A stretch of DNA of 64,000 nucleotides. Origin: Pelagibacteraceae bacterium AG-390-C22. Its GTDB lineage: Bacteria > Pseudomonadota > Alphaproteobacteria > Pelagibacterales > Pelagibacteraceae. A program made the translations under genes and the position numbers. Below the pieces are notes generated by a model. The model searched no databases. It was not told the DNA's origin and saw only the letters and a list, made by a program, of their open reading frames with translations. The stretch is from assembly GCA_003278125.1 (NCBI GenBank), contig QCGX01000001.1:62001-126000 (forward strand), in the 5' to 3' direction. Below are positions 15,870-24,359 of this stretch, one piece after another. Each line of letters starts with the position of its first letter. The stretch's first letter is position 1.

Positions 15870-16364
15870 CTAGCCTGCTGACTTTACTTTCTTTTCAATA
15901 AATTCTGGAATCTCCTCGCCCAGATCGTCTTCTTTTTGGTTTTTAGGCTGGAAGGCGTATAAAACATGAAGTTTACAATATGGAAAATCACTCTCAGGTT
16001 TTCTTCCACAAAAGTAAAACTTTTCTTCATTAGGGTGACCTATTGGCCATTTGCATGTTTCTTCCGTTAATTCTTCTAAAGATTTAGGATTTTCAGCTTC
16101 GAAATTTTTATCAAGTAAAATTGATTGAAATTTTGCTTTTCTAGACATTGGAGCAGGATTACGTCTCACAACCTGTTTGTTGTCTTTAGATCTAGAGGAG
16201 CTAGATTGCTTTGATGGAGCTCTAGCTTCTAAATTTAATCTGTGAGCTTTACCAATAACTGCGTTACGAGTTGTGTCACCTAGCATTTCAGCTATTTGAC
16301 TAGCCGTATGACCTTTTGACCAAAGTTCTTTTAATTTTTCAACTTTCTCGCTAGTCCAACCCAT
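15870..16364 (-). CDS. gcrA: GcrA, cell-cycle transcriptional regulator
   Basis: Alphaproteobacterial regulator that binds sigma-70 RNA polymerase and methylated GANTC promoters together with CcrM. The N-terminal helix-turn-helix is the family hallmark (MGWTSEKVEKLKELW, then GHTASQIAEMLG and TRNAVIGKAHRL). The C-terminal domain has the conserved CKWPIGHP and FCGRKP motifs. At 164 residues it is intact. Its final ~20 codons are duplicated at 12644-12715 on the far side of the znu-zur cassette. A ~136-base spacer separates it from the divergent permease gene. Confidence 0.95.
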   Translation of the reverse strand: MGWTSEKVEKLKELWSKGHTASQIAEMLGDTTRNAVIGKAHRLNLEARAPSKQSSSSRSKDNKQVVRRNPAPMSRKAKFQSILLDKNFEAENPKSLEELTEETCKWPIGHPNEEKFYFCGRKPESDFPYCKLHVLYAFQPKNQKEDDLGEEIPEFIEKKVKSAG

Positions 16365-16500
16365 TGTATACTTTTTCTATATTTAGTATTTTTATTATGA
16401 CTAAAACATTATGTTGTATTTTAAAACTTTAAAACGACTAAAAGCTGTTAATAGAATTAGTTTTACACAGTTTTTTTAATAAGGAGTTATAAGACTATCA

Positions 16501-17313
16501 ATGGTTGAAATTACAAAAAAATATAAAATTGGAAAGAGAAGATTTGGTTTAATTAACTGGGTTGGGGCTTGGACTTTGTATCAGAAAGAAGTTCTAAGAT
16601 TTTTAATTGTTTGGGCACAGACAATTTTTTCTCCATTAGTTTCATCATTACTTTTTTTAATGGTACTCTCTCTAGCCATCGGTAATGAGAGAGGGGAGGT
16701 TTTAGGGGTCCCTTTTATTACTTTTTTAGCTCCCGGCTTAATTGCAATGCAAGTAATTCAACAGGCTTTTTCTCACTCTTCTTCATCGTTTATGATTAGC
16801 AAGATACAAGGAAATATAGTTGATCTACTTTATGCACCTTTATCTGCTACGGAAGTGACAATTTCAGTTTCTTTAGCTGCTGTTACTAGAAGCCTTATGA
16901 TAGCAGCAGTCTCTATAGTAACTTTTTATTTTATTGTTGATTTGGAAATTAAAGATTTTTTTACTTTGATTTTGTTTATATTTTTATCTTCTTTTATTTT
17001 AGGAAATGTGGGAATTATTGCTGGTTTATGGGCAGAAAAATTCGATCATATGGCGACCGTGACAAATTTTGTAATTATTCCACTTTCTTTTTTATCAGGC
17101 ACATTTTATTCAATTGATAGACTACCTGGTTTTTTGCAAACTATTAGCAAGGCCAATCCCTTCTTTTATATGATTGATGGAATTAGATATAGTTTTATTG
17201 GTAGCTCAGATGGATCAATTAAGATTGGAATAACTTATTTAGCAATTTTAAGTTTTTTAAGCTGGTTAGTTACTTATATTTTATTTAAAAAAGGATATAA
17301 GATAAAATCATAA
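16501..17313 (+). CDS. ABC-2 type transporter permease (YadH-like)
   Basis: Membrane subunit of an exporter, 270 residues with six hydrophobic segments. Family features are LYQKEVLRF near the N-terminus, FLAPGLIAMQVIQQAFSHSS, and the C-terminal PLSFLSGTFYSIDRLP followed by NPFFYMIDGIRY. No matching ATPase gene is in the window, so the partner must be elsewhere. The AAGGAG sequence lies 14 bases before the ATG, an unusually long spacing. It is followed two bases later by argD, probably as an operon of convenience. The substrate is unknown. Confidence 0.88.
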   Translation: MVEITKKYKIGKRRFGLINWVGAWTLYQKEVLRFLIVWAQTIFSPLVSSLLFLMVLSLAIGNERGEVLGVPFITFLAPGLIAMQVIQQAFSHSSSSFMISKIQGNIVDLLYAPLSATEVTISVSLAAVTRSLMIAAVSIVTFYFIVDLEIKDFFTLILFIFLSSFILGNVGIIAGLWAEKFDHMATVTNFVIIPLSFLSGTFYSIDRLPGFLQTISKANPFFYMIDGIRYSFIGSSDGSIKIGITYLAILSFLSWLVTYILFKKGYKIKS

Positions 17314-17315
17314 AT

Positions 17316-18482
17316 ATGAGCGCAATATTAAATACTTATAATAGAAAAAAAATTTCATTCAAAAGAGGAAAAGGAAGCTTTTTATACGACACAAATGGGA
17401 AAAAATATTTAGATTTTGTTCAAGGTATAGCAGTAAATTGCTTAGGACATTCAAATGATTATTTAAATAAAGCTATACAAAAACAATCTAAAAAAGTGTG
17501 GCATGTTTCAAATGTATTTACAATTCCCGAACAAGAAAAATTAGCAAAAAGGCTTAAACAAAAAACTTTTGCAGACTACGTCGCTTTTCAAAATTCAGGA
17601 GCAGAAGCAACAGAGGCTGCAATAAAATTTGCTAGAAGATATTTTTATTCAAAGGGTAAACCAAAAAAAAATAGAATTATATGTATCAACAATAGTTTTC
17701 ATGGAAGAACTTTAGCAACTATTTTTGCTAGCAATAGTAAGAAAGCTACTGAAGGTTTTTATCCCAAAGTTGATGGATTTGATCATTTTAATTTTGGTGA
17801 CCACAAAGGATTAGAAAGAGCTATCACTAGTAGAACGGCAGCTATTATGGTCGAGACTATAATGGGTGAAGGAGGGATAAAGGTAATTCCTGATTACTGC
17901 TTAAAAGGATTAAGAAAATTGTGTAATAAAAAAAAGATACTATTAATACTAGATGAGGTTCAATGTGGAATAGGGAGAACCGGAAAGTTTCTAGCTTTTG
18001 AGCATGCTAAAATAAAACCTGATATTGTTCCTATAGCTAAAGGAATTGGAGGAGGTTTTCCAGTAGGAGCAGTATTAGTAAATAAAAAAGTTGCCTCTGG
18101 AATGAAACCCGGAACACACGGATCGACTTTTGGAGGAAATCCCTTAGCAATGAGCGTAGGTAATGCAGTCATTGATGTTTTATTTAGAAAAGGATTTTTA
18201 AATAATGTTAAAAAAAATGGGAAATATTTTCACGTTGAATTGAATAAAATCAAAAAAAAATATCCAAAAGTTATTAAAGAGGTTAGAGGTCAAGGATTAT
18301 TAGTTGGACTTGCATTAAAAAAAGATCAAACAGACTTTATAAAGAAATTATTACAAAAAAGATTGCTTACTGTCAAAGCATCAGAGAATGTTGTCAGACT
18401 TTTGCCTCCTTTAAACGTTACAAAAAAGGAAATTAATTTAGCATTAAAAATTCTGAATAATGTATGTGAGAACTACAAATGA
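17316..18482 (+). CDS. argD: Acetylornithine aminotransferase
   Basis: PLP enzyme converting N-acetylglutamate semialdehyde to N-acetylornithine in arginine synthesis; it may also act on succinyl-diaminopimelate. The 388-residue class-III aminotransferase shows ALQNSGAEATEAA-type substrate loop (FQNSGAEATE, about residue 91), DEVQCGIGRTG (about 212) and the PLP lysine in IAKGIGGGFPVGA (about 240). Its end overlaps argF by four bases (ATGA), which fits the arginine pathway. Confidence 0.95.
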   Translation: MSAILNTYNRKKISFKRGKGSFLYDTNGKKYLDFVQGIAVNCLGHSNDYLNKAIQKQSKKVWHVSNVFTIPEQEKLAKRLKQKTFADYVAFQNSGAEATEAAIKFARRYFYSKGKPKKNRIICINNSFHGRTLATIFASNSKKATEGFYPKVDGFDHFNFGDHKGLERAITSRTAAIMVETIMGEGGIKVIPDYCLKGLRKLCNKKKILLILDEVQCGIGRTGKFLAFEHAKIKPDIVPIAKGIGGGFPVGAVLVNKKVASGMKPGTHGSTFGGNPLAMSVGNAVIDVLFRKGFLNNVKKNGKYFHVELNKIKKKYPKVIKEVRGQGLLVGLALKKDQTDFIKKLLQKRLLTVKASENVVRLLPPLNVTKKEINLALKILNNVCENYK

Positions 18483-19405
18483 AAAACTTTATTAATATAT
18501 CTGATTTGTCTTCTAAAGAATTGAGAACAATTATAGAAGAAGCAAAATCTAGAAAATTAAATAGAAAAAATTTAAACAAATCTGCACCTGACGAAGATAA
18601 ACCTTTTGAAGGAAAATCGATGGCGATGATTTTTGAAAAACCTTCTACAAGAACAAGAATGTCTTTTGATATTGCCGTTAAACAACTTGGAGGATCTTCT
18701 ATTATATTAAATCCAGATGGTATTCATTATGGAAAAGGCGATGAAACTTTAAAGGATACTGCAAAAGTATTAACAGAGTACGTAGATATTGTTATGCTAA
18801 GAACATCTTCTCATAAAAATTTGGAAGAATTTGGAAAGCATTTAGATATTCCAATTATTAATGGACTTTCAGATCAAAGCCATCCTTGCCAGATTATGTC
18901 TGATATTCTTACTTTTGAGGAAACTAAAGGCTCAATTGAAGGCAAAACTATTTCTTGGTTGGGAGATGGCAATAATAACATGTCGAATTCTTTAATAGAG
19001 GCCGCAGGTAAATTTGGTTTTCAATTAAAAATTGGATGTCCTGGAAAATATGCGCCAAATAAAAAAATATTAAATTGGGCAAAAAAAAATAAAGTGAATC
19101 TTTTAGTAACAAAAAAACCTGAAGAGGCGGTCAAAGGCTCTGATTGTGTCATGACTGACAAATGGGTTTCAATGAATGATAAAGTTAACAAAAAAATAAA
19201 AAAGAAAAATTTAAAAAGTTATCAAGTTAATAAAAAGTTAATGCAAAAAGCAAAGTCAGATGCAATCTTCATGCATTGTTTGCCTGTAGGAAGAGGAGAA
19301 GAAGTTACCAATGATGTTATTGATGGAAAACAGTCTGTAGTTTGGAGACAAGCTTTAAATAGAGTCCACGCTCAAAAAAGTATAATTAACTGGTGTCTAG
19401 ATTAA
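18479..19405 (+). CDS. argF: Ornithine carbamoyltransferase
   Basis: Makes citrulline from ornithine and carbamoyl phosphate. The 308-residue protein has the carbamoyl-phosphate motif STRTR (EKPSTRTRMSFD, about residue 56), HPCQ (DQSHPCQIMSD, about 139) and the ornithine-side motif HCLPVGRGEEV (about 267). It is coupled to argD by an ATGA overlap. Its stop overlaps the stop of the convergent cytochrome c gene by 4 bases. Confidence 0.97.
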   Translation: MKNFINISDLSSKELRTIIEEAKSRKLNRKNLNKSAPDEDKPFEGKSMAMIFEKPSTRTRMSFDIAVKQLGGSSIILNPDGIHYGKGDETLKDTAKVLTEYVDIVMLRTSSHKNLEEFGKHLDIPIINGLSDQSHPCQIMSDILTFEETKGSIEGKTISWLGDGNNNMSNSLIEAAGKFGFQLKIGCPGKYAPNKKILNWAKKNKVNLLVTKKPEEAVKGSDCVMTDKWVSMNDKVNKKIKKKNLKSYQVNKKLMQKAKSDAIFMHCLPVGRGEEVTNDVIDGKQSVVWRQALNRVHAQKSIINWCLD

Positions 19406-19935
19406 GGTGTCGGAAGAGGTTTATCGCTTTTAGAGTTCATATATAAAATAACAGAAGCTCTATCTTTTTCTTTTTTTAAACCAGCGAATGCCATTTTTGT
19501 TCCTTTAATATGAGCAGAGGGTTTAATTAAGAACCCATTCATTTCTTCAAATGACCATTCTTTTCCATAAGCAGCTAAAGCTTTAGAATATTTATAACCG
19601 GAAGCAACACCAGTTTGTTTTCCTAAAATACTCCATAGATTTGGACCGATCATATTTTTTCCACCGGCAGCTATCATATGACAAGCGCTACATCTCTTAA
19701 AAACTTTTTCTCCATGTTCAACAGTTCCCATAGCCAATAATTCTTTAATTCCAACAGCTGCTTGCCCAGTGTTTGAAGCAGAAGCTAAAGTTGGCTCTAT
19801 TTTTTCTACCTTGTAAGCTGATTGTTGAGGTTTATCCGGAGTAAATATTATATCTGTAACTTTGTTAATACCAAAAACAACCACTACTGTAGCTAGGATT
19901 GCTGCTATAATTTTATTTAATTCAAAACCATCCAT
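19402..19935 (-). CDS. Membrane-anchored cytochrome c (CycM/c552-like)
   Basis: A 177-residue c-type cytochrome. An uncleaved N-terminal helix (about 10-27) anchors it, an Ala-rich linker follows, and the heme domain has the covalent site CSACH (about residue 92) with a distal Met ligand probably in KGTKMAFAGL (about 146). Proteins of this kind (Bradyrhizobium CycM, Paracoccus c552) carry electrons from the bc1 complex to aa3 oxidase; an oxidase of that family is encoded at 53-58 kb. It lies opposite kdsB across a ~93-base promoter region. Confidence 0.93.
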   Translation of the reverse strand: MDGFELNKIIAAILATVVVVFGINKVTDIIFTPDKPQQSAYKVEKIEPTLASASNTGQAAVGIKELLAMGTVEHGEKVFKRCSACHMIAAGGKNMIGPNLWSILGKQTGVASGYKYSKALAAYGKEWSFEEMNGFLIKPSAHIKGTKMAFAGLKKEKDRASVILYMNSKSDKPLPTP

Positions 19936-20006
19936 AAATTTGACAAATACTTAGTTGACATATAGCACGACTACATAAAAAATACTTAAAATTACTTAAT
20001 ATTTTT

Positions 20007-20023
20007 TGCGTCTTTGAGACGCA
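20007..20023 (+). promoter_or_regulatory. Hairpin in the kdsB leader, immediately upstream of the start codon
   Basis: TGCGTCT-TTG-AGACGCA forms a perfect 7-base stem with a 3-base loop, ending 5 bases before the kdsB ATG and occupying the place of a Shine-Dalgarno sequence, which is missing. It has high GC against its surroundings. It could modulate translation; it is not a terminator, since no T run follows on either strand. The 9-mer GCACGACTA occurs at its 3' edge and again 56 bases upstream. Confidence 0.5.
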
Positions 20024-20028
20024 CGACT

Positions 20029-20772
20029 ATGAATAAAATTGTAATAATAATACCCTCTAGGCTCAATGCCAGAAGATTACCCAACAAACCTTTGAAACTT
20101 ATAAACAATAAAGAGATGATTCTACATGTCTATGACTCAGCTGCTAGGTCAAGCGCTGGAGAAGTTTACGTAGCTACGCCAGATCAAAAAATAGTGGATA
20201 TTGTAAAAAACTTCGGGGGCAATGCAATCAAAACCTCTGACAATCATGAAACAGGTACAGATAGAATATTTGAGGTTTTTAAAGAAACATTAAATAGTGA
20301 ACCAAATATAATTATTAATTTACAGGGCGACATGCCTAACCTCGAGCCCCAGGCAATTTCTAATCTAGTTTCTTATATGAACAAAAATAAATGTGATATA
20401 GGAACTCTAGCAAGTGATTTTAGTTCTAAGATTGAGATTGACAATCCTAATATAGTTAAAGTTGCAGTAAAAGAAAAACTTTCAAATGATATATTTTTAA
20501 ATGCATTAGATTTTTTTAGAGTAAAAACCAATTCGACTTATAATTTATATCATCATATCGGTATTTACGCCTTTACTAGTAAAGCATTGATAAGGTATGT
20601 AAGTTTAAAAAGAACTAAACTTGAATTAGAAAGAAAACTGGAACAACTTAGAGCCTTGGAAAACAAGATGTCAATACATGTTGGTTATATAAAATCATCT
20701 CCTTTAAGTGTTGACACTGAAGAAGATCTAATCGAAGTTAAAAATTTGATGGAAAAAAATGAAAAAAATTAA
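20029..20772 (+). CDS. kdsB: CMP-KDO synthetase
   Basis: Activates the LPS sugar KDO with CTP. I use the ATG at 20029 (MNKIVIIIPSRL) instead of the listed TTG at 20014, which falls inside the hairpin; the protein is then 247 residues, normal for KdsB. Family motifs are IPSRLNARRLPNKPL near the N-terminus, the NLQGDMPNLEP metal/substrate loop (about 99) and SVDTEEDL near the end. It supplies WaaA encoded at 43.9 kb. The 3' end overlaps pheA by 14 bases. Confidence 0.95.
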   Translation: MNKIVIIIPSRLNARRLPNKPLKLINNKEMILHVYDSAARSSAGEVYVATPDQKIVDIVKNFGGNAIKTSDNHETGTDRIFEVFKETLNSEPNIIINLQGDMPNLEPQAISNLVSYMNKNKCDIGTLASDFSSKIEIDNPNIVKVAVKEKLSNDIFLNALDFFRVKTNSTYNLYHHIGIYAFTSKALIRYVSLKRTKLELERKLEQLRALENKMSIHVGYIKSSPLSVDTEEDLIEVKNLMEKNEKN

Positions 20773-21601
20773 AATTGCCATTCAAGGAGAGCTAGGGGCT
20801 TATTCTCATATCGCTGCTAATAATTTATTTAAAGATGCAGAAATTAAAACTTGCGCAACGTTTGAAGAAACTTTCAAAAAAGCTTATGAAGATGAAAGTT
20901 ATAAGATTATCATTCCAATAGAAAACTCTCTAGCTGGAAGAGTTGCTGATATACATTATCTATTACCAAAATATAAATTACAAATACATGGAGAATATTT
21001 CTTAAATGTTGAGCATAATTTACTTTGTAAACCAGATGCAGAAATTAATGATATAAAATTTGTTAGAAGTCATGCTCAAGCCATTGGACAATGTCAGAAA
21101 ATAATCCATAAAAATAAATTTCAACCTATTATTTCAGCTGACACAGCTGGGTCGGCTAAAGAGCTAGCTGAGGGAAATGATAAATCTATAGCAGCAATCG
21201 CATCAGACCTTTCAGCTAAAATTTATAAATTAAAAATTTTAGAAAAAAATATTGAAGATGAAAAAGGTAACGTTACTCGCTTTCTTATTATGGGAAAAAA
21301 TATTGAACAACCAGAATTTAGTAATAAAAAAAAATTTATAACTAGCTGTATTTTCAGAGTTAAAAGTGAACCTTCAGCACTTTATAAGTGTTTAGGAGGA
21401 TTTGCTACCAACCAAGTAAACTTAACCAAATTAGAAAGTTTTTCTGTTAAAAATACTTTTGATCAAGCAAATTTTTATTTAGATTTAGAAGGTCACCTAG
21501 ATGAGTCTGGAGTAAAAAAGGCAATGGAAGAACTTGGTTTTCATACAGTAACCTTACAGATTTTGGGTGTATATGAAGCCTCAACATTTAGGGAAAAATA
21601 G
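20759..21601 (+). CDS. pheA: Prephenate dehydratase
   Basis: Converts prephenate to phenylpyruvate in phenylalanine synthesis. The 280-residue monofunctional form lacks chorismate mutase. It shows the periplasmic-binding-like catalytic domain (IQGELGAYSHIAA, IPIENSLAGRVADIHYLL), the catalytic Thr-Arg-Phe motif (NVTRFLIMG, about residue 175) and a C-terminal ACT domain for feedback by phenylalanine (about 195-275). It overlaps kdsB by 14 bases. The SRP RNA promoter follows directly. Confidence 0.95.
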   Translation: MKKIKIAIQGELGAYSHIAANNLFKDAEIKTCATFEETFKKAYEDESYKIIIPIENSLAGRVADIHYLLPKYKLQIHGEYFLNVEHNLLCKPDAEINDIKFVRSHAQAIGQCQKIIHKNKFQPIISADTAGSAKELAEGNDKSIAAIASDLSAKIYKLKILEKNIEDEKGNVTRFLIMGKNIEQPEFSNKKKFITSCIFRVKSEPSALYKCLGGFATNQVNLTKLESFSVKNTFDQANFYLDLEGHLDESGVKKAMEELGFHTVTLQILGVYEASTFREK

Positions 21602-21623
21602 TCCACAAAACTTAAATCTAGTC

Positions 21624-21653
21624 TTGTAGTATTTAAATTGATCTTGATATACT
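21624..21653 (+). promoter_or_regulatory. Promoter of the SRP RNA gene
   Basis: TTGTAG (21624-21629), an 18-base spacer and TATACT (21648-21653) form a sigma-70-like promoter. The predicted start, 6-7 bases after the -10, coincides with the 5' end of the SRP RNA fold at about 21660. Confidence 0.6.
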
Positions 21654-21659
21654 CATATT

Positions 21660-21749
21660 GAGGTTGGCATCAGGTGGATGTTTCATAAACCCGGTCAGGT
21701 CTGAAAAGAAGCAGCCGTAGTGAAAATTATTCAGGTTGTTGCCTGCCTC
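21660..21749 (+). ncRNA. ffs: Signal recognition particle 4.5S RNA
   Basis: The conserved domain IV is clear: GGTCAGGTCTGAAAAGAAGCAGCC, with the 5'-side GGTCAGGT and 3'-side GAAGCAGCC that bind Ffh. The tetraloop reads GAAA closed by U-A instead of the common GGAA closed by C-G. The ends pair (GAGG at 21660 with CCTC at 21746-21749), giving a ~90-base hairpin of small bacterial type. It is followed 6 bases later by the dnaX ATG. Confidence 0.93.
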
Positions 21750-21755
21750 TACATA

Positions 21756-23441
21756 ATGACAAAAAATAAAATCTTAGCTCTTAAATATAGGCCTCAAGAA
21801 TTTAAAGACTTAATAGGTCAAGAAGTAATGTCTCAAACCATTACAAATGCCATTAAGATTGGCAAAACTCCTAATGCCTACCTTTTAACTGGGATAAGAG
21901 GAGTTGGAAAAACTACCACAGCCAGATTGATTGCCAAGGCTTTAAACTGCCAAAAAAATAGCGATGAAAAAATAAAATGTTCTAGTGAAAAATTTTGTCC
22001 TACTTGTGAAGAAATAATTAATTCAAATCATATAGATATTTTAGAGATGGATGCCGCTTCTAAAACTGGAATAGATGATATAAGAGAATTAATTGAAAAT
22101 TCAAAGTATAGCCCTACAAGCGCAAAGTATAAAATTTTTATAATCGATGAGGTCCATATGCTTTCCAAGCAAGCTTTTAATGGACTACTTAAAACATTAG
22201 AAGAACCACCACCTAGTTTAAAATTTATTTTAGCCACTACAGAAGTTAGAAAAATACCTGTAACTATTTTATCTCGTTGTCAAAGATTTGATCTTAAGAG
22301 AGTCAGTGTTGATAAACTTTGCACTCACTTGAAAAATATTTCGGCTAAAGAAAATGGTAAAATTTCTGAAGATTCAATTAAACTAATTGCAAAAACATCT
22401 GAAGGTTCAGTAAGAGACGCAGTATCGCTTTTAGATCGGGCTTTAATTTCTCAATCTATTAGCAAAAACAATTTAATAGAAGAAACAGATGTTCGAGAAA
22501 TGCTTGGTCTCGCAGATCGGAGTAAAATTATATCTTTATTTAAAGAAGTTTTAAGTGGGAAAGAGAAAGAAGCATTAAAATACCTAAGAGAATTAATCAA
22601 TGACGGGATCGATGCTAAAATTTTTCTAAACGATATTTTGGAAGTTCTCTATCTTTTTAGCAGAAGAATAAATCTAGGGCCTATTGAGAAAGATACAACA
22701 ATATCCGAAGCAGAAGTAAAAATGGTAGACGAATATTCAAAAAATATAGACATGCAGGATATAGGGTTATTTTGGCAACTTACAATTAAAACAATCGATG
22801 ATCTTAGAATAGTGGGAAATGAAAATTTAACATTAGAAATGTATATTATGCAATTAGTTCATCTTAATAGCATTGAGACTAAAAGAGAAATTTCTGTTCA
22901 AGGCATTGAAAATAACGATAGTATAAAACAAAAAAGTTTAGTTGGAGAGGATATAAGAGAAGAAAATTCAGAAACTAATTTATCAACTCAAGTTAAGAAT
23001 CAATTAAAAAATACAGATCAAATAAAAAAAAATCCAATAAAAAATTTATCTCCAGAAATTAGCAAAACTAAAATTGAAATTACAAGCTTTCAAGATTTGA
23101 TTGATCAAGCGAATAAAGAAAAAGAGGTTGAGCTCAAATTTGATTTAGAACGTAATGTCAAACTAGTTAGTTTTAATAAAGGAAAAATTGATATTAGTTT
23201 TAATGAAAGATTAAATAAAAGTTTTATTAAAAATCTTACTGAAAAACTATTGCTGTGGACAGGTGAAAGGTGGATTATATCTTTAAGCAAAAATAGTGAT
23301 GCTAAGAGTATATATGAAAAAAATATGGAAAAAAAATCTTCAAAATTAGAAGATTTTAAAAGGAGTGATATAGCAAAACAAATTGAAGAGGCATTTCCTG
23401 ATGCAAAACTTATAGATATCCAGGAGGAAAATAATGACTAA
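21756..23441 (+). CDS. dnaX: DNA polymerase III subunits gamma/tau
   Basis: Clamp-loader ATPase of the replisome. I use the ATG at 21756 (MTKNKILALKYRPQ); the listed GTG start lies inside the SRP RNA. The 561-residue protein has Walker A (GIRGVGKT, 46-53), a four-Cys zinc module (around CPTCEE), Walker B/DEAD-like IIDEVHMLS and the SRC motif (LSRCQRFDL). The C-terminal tau-like region is Lys/Glu-rich and short. The gene overlaps ybaB by 8 bases. Its leader is essentially the SRP RNA, with no Shine-Dalgarno in the 6-base gap. Confidence 0.96.
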   Translation: MTKNKILALKYRPQEFKDLIGQEVMSQTITNAIKIGKTPNAYLLTGIRGVGKTTTARLIAKALNCQKNSDEKIKCSSEKFCPTCEEIINSNHIDILEMDAASKTGIDDIRELIENSKYSPTSAKYKIFIIDEVHMLSKQAFNGLLKTLEEPPPSLKFILATTEVRKIPVTILSRCQRFDLKRVSVDKLCTHLKNISAKENGKISEDSIKLIAKTSEGSVRDAVSLLDRALISQSISKNNLIEETDVREMLGLADRSKIISLFKEVLSGKEKEALKYLRELINDGIDAKIFLNDILEVLYLFSRRINLGPIEKDTTISEAEVKMVDEYSKNIDMQDIGLFWQLTIKTIDDLRIVGNENLTLEMYIMQLVHLNSIETKREISVQGIENNDSIKQKSLVGEDIREENSETNLSTQVKNQLKNTDQIKKNPIKNLSPEISKTKIEITSFQDLIDQANKEKEVELKFDLERNVKLVSFNKGKIDISFNERLNKSFIKNLTEKLLLWTGERWIISLSKNSDAKSIYEKNMEKKSSKLEDFKRSDIAKQIEEAFPDAKLIDIQEENND

Positions 23442-23754
23442 TTTTTCCGATATGCTCTCAAAAGCAAAAGCTATGCAGGATAAAATGAAGGAGGCTCAAG
23501 AACAAATAAAAAAAATTGAAGTAGAAGGTGAAGCAGGCGGTAATTTAGTCAAAGTAGTCTTAACCGGTGAATATGAATTAAAATCAATCATAATTAGTGA
23601 AGAAGCAAAAACAGAAAGTCAGGAAATCATTAATGATTTAATTAAAGCTGCTTATAATAATGCAAAAGAAAATTTAAAAAAAAAATCTGCTGAAGAGCTT
23701 GCTAAAGTAACTGGAGGACTAGGTTTACCTTCCGATTTTAAACTACCTTTTTGA
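23434..23754 (+). CDS. YbaB/EbfC nucleoid-associated protein
   Basis: Small DNA-binding protein of the YbaB family, 106 residues, built from an N-terminal helix (KAKAMQDKMKEAQEQIKK) and the family's central strand region (VVLTGEYELKSIIIS), ending in a GGLGLP-type tail. It sits between dnaX and recR, the conserved bacterial order, overlapping dnaX by 8 bases and recR by one base (TGATG). Confidence 0.95.
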   Translation: MTNFSDMLSKAKAMQDKMKEAQEQIKKIEVEGEAGGNLVKVVLTGEYELKSIIISEEAKTESQEIINDLIKAAYNNAKENLKKKSAEELAKVTGGLGLPSDFKLPF

Positions 23755-24359
23755 TGGACAATAATATTCCTGAAATAAACGAACTTATAAAACAATTTTC
23801 TAAACTTCCAGGTTTAGGACCTAAGTCAGCAAAGAGAATTATTTTAAAATTAATTAATAATAAAGACAGTATGGTAAAACCTTTGGCCAAGTCATTAGCC
23901 CAGGTATATAAAAATGTAGTACGTTGTGTTGATTGTGGAAATCTAAAAATAATGGATAAAATTTGCATATGCTCAACTAAAAATAGTTATGATAAAATCT
24001 GTGTAGTTGAGAATCTTGCAGATATGTGGGTTATCGACTCTGCGAATATTTATAAAGGTCATTTCCATATTTTAGGTGGAACTTTAAATTCAAGCGAAAA
24101 CTATGAGCAAAAAAATCTATTAATCGACTCTCTAGTTAAAAGGATAAAAAAAAACAATCTAAAAGAGGTGATTATTGCAACAAGTGCAACAGTTGAAGGA
24201 CAAACAACTGCTCATTATATCGAAGATACTATTAAAAACGGTAAAATTAAAATTACAAAATTAGCTCAAGGATTGCCAGTTGGTGGTGAAATCGAACAGC
24301 TTGATGACGGAACTTTATTCTCAGCTTTTAAGAATCGAGTGCCTGTTACAGGCAGCTAA
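23754..24359 (+). CDS. recR: Recombination protein RecR
   Basis: Acts with RecF and RecO in recombinational repair of gaps. I take the ATG at 23754 (MDNNIPEI), overlapping the ybaB stop as TGATG, giving 201 residues. The helix-hairpin-helix ([12 protein letters not shown]), four-cysteine zinc finger (CVDCGNL to CICS, about 57-72) and Toprim domain ([19 protein letters not shown]) are in normal order. Its last 4 bases overlap the end of the convergent glcB. Confidence 0.96.
   Translation: MDNNIPEINELIKQFSKLPGLGPKSAKRIILKLINNKDSMVKPLAKSLAQVYKNVVRCVDCGNLKIMDKICICSTKNSYDKICVVENLADMWVIDSANIYKGHFHILGGTLNSSENYEQKNLLIDSLVKRIKKNNLKEVIIATSATVEGQTTAHYIEDTIKNGKIKITKLAQGLPVGGEIEQLDDGTLFSAFKNRVPVTGS

Noticed and set aside
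21720-21755. Extended N-terminus of dnaX from the GTG at 21720
   Set aside because: It lies inside the SRP RNA fold; the ATG at 21756 fits the normal DnaX start (LALKYRPQ).
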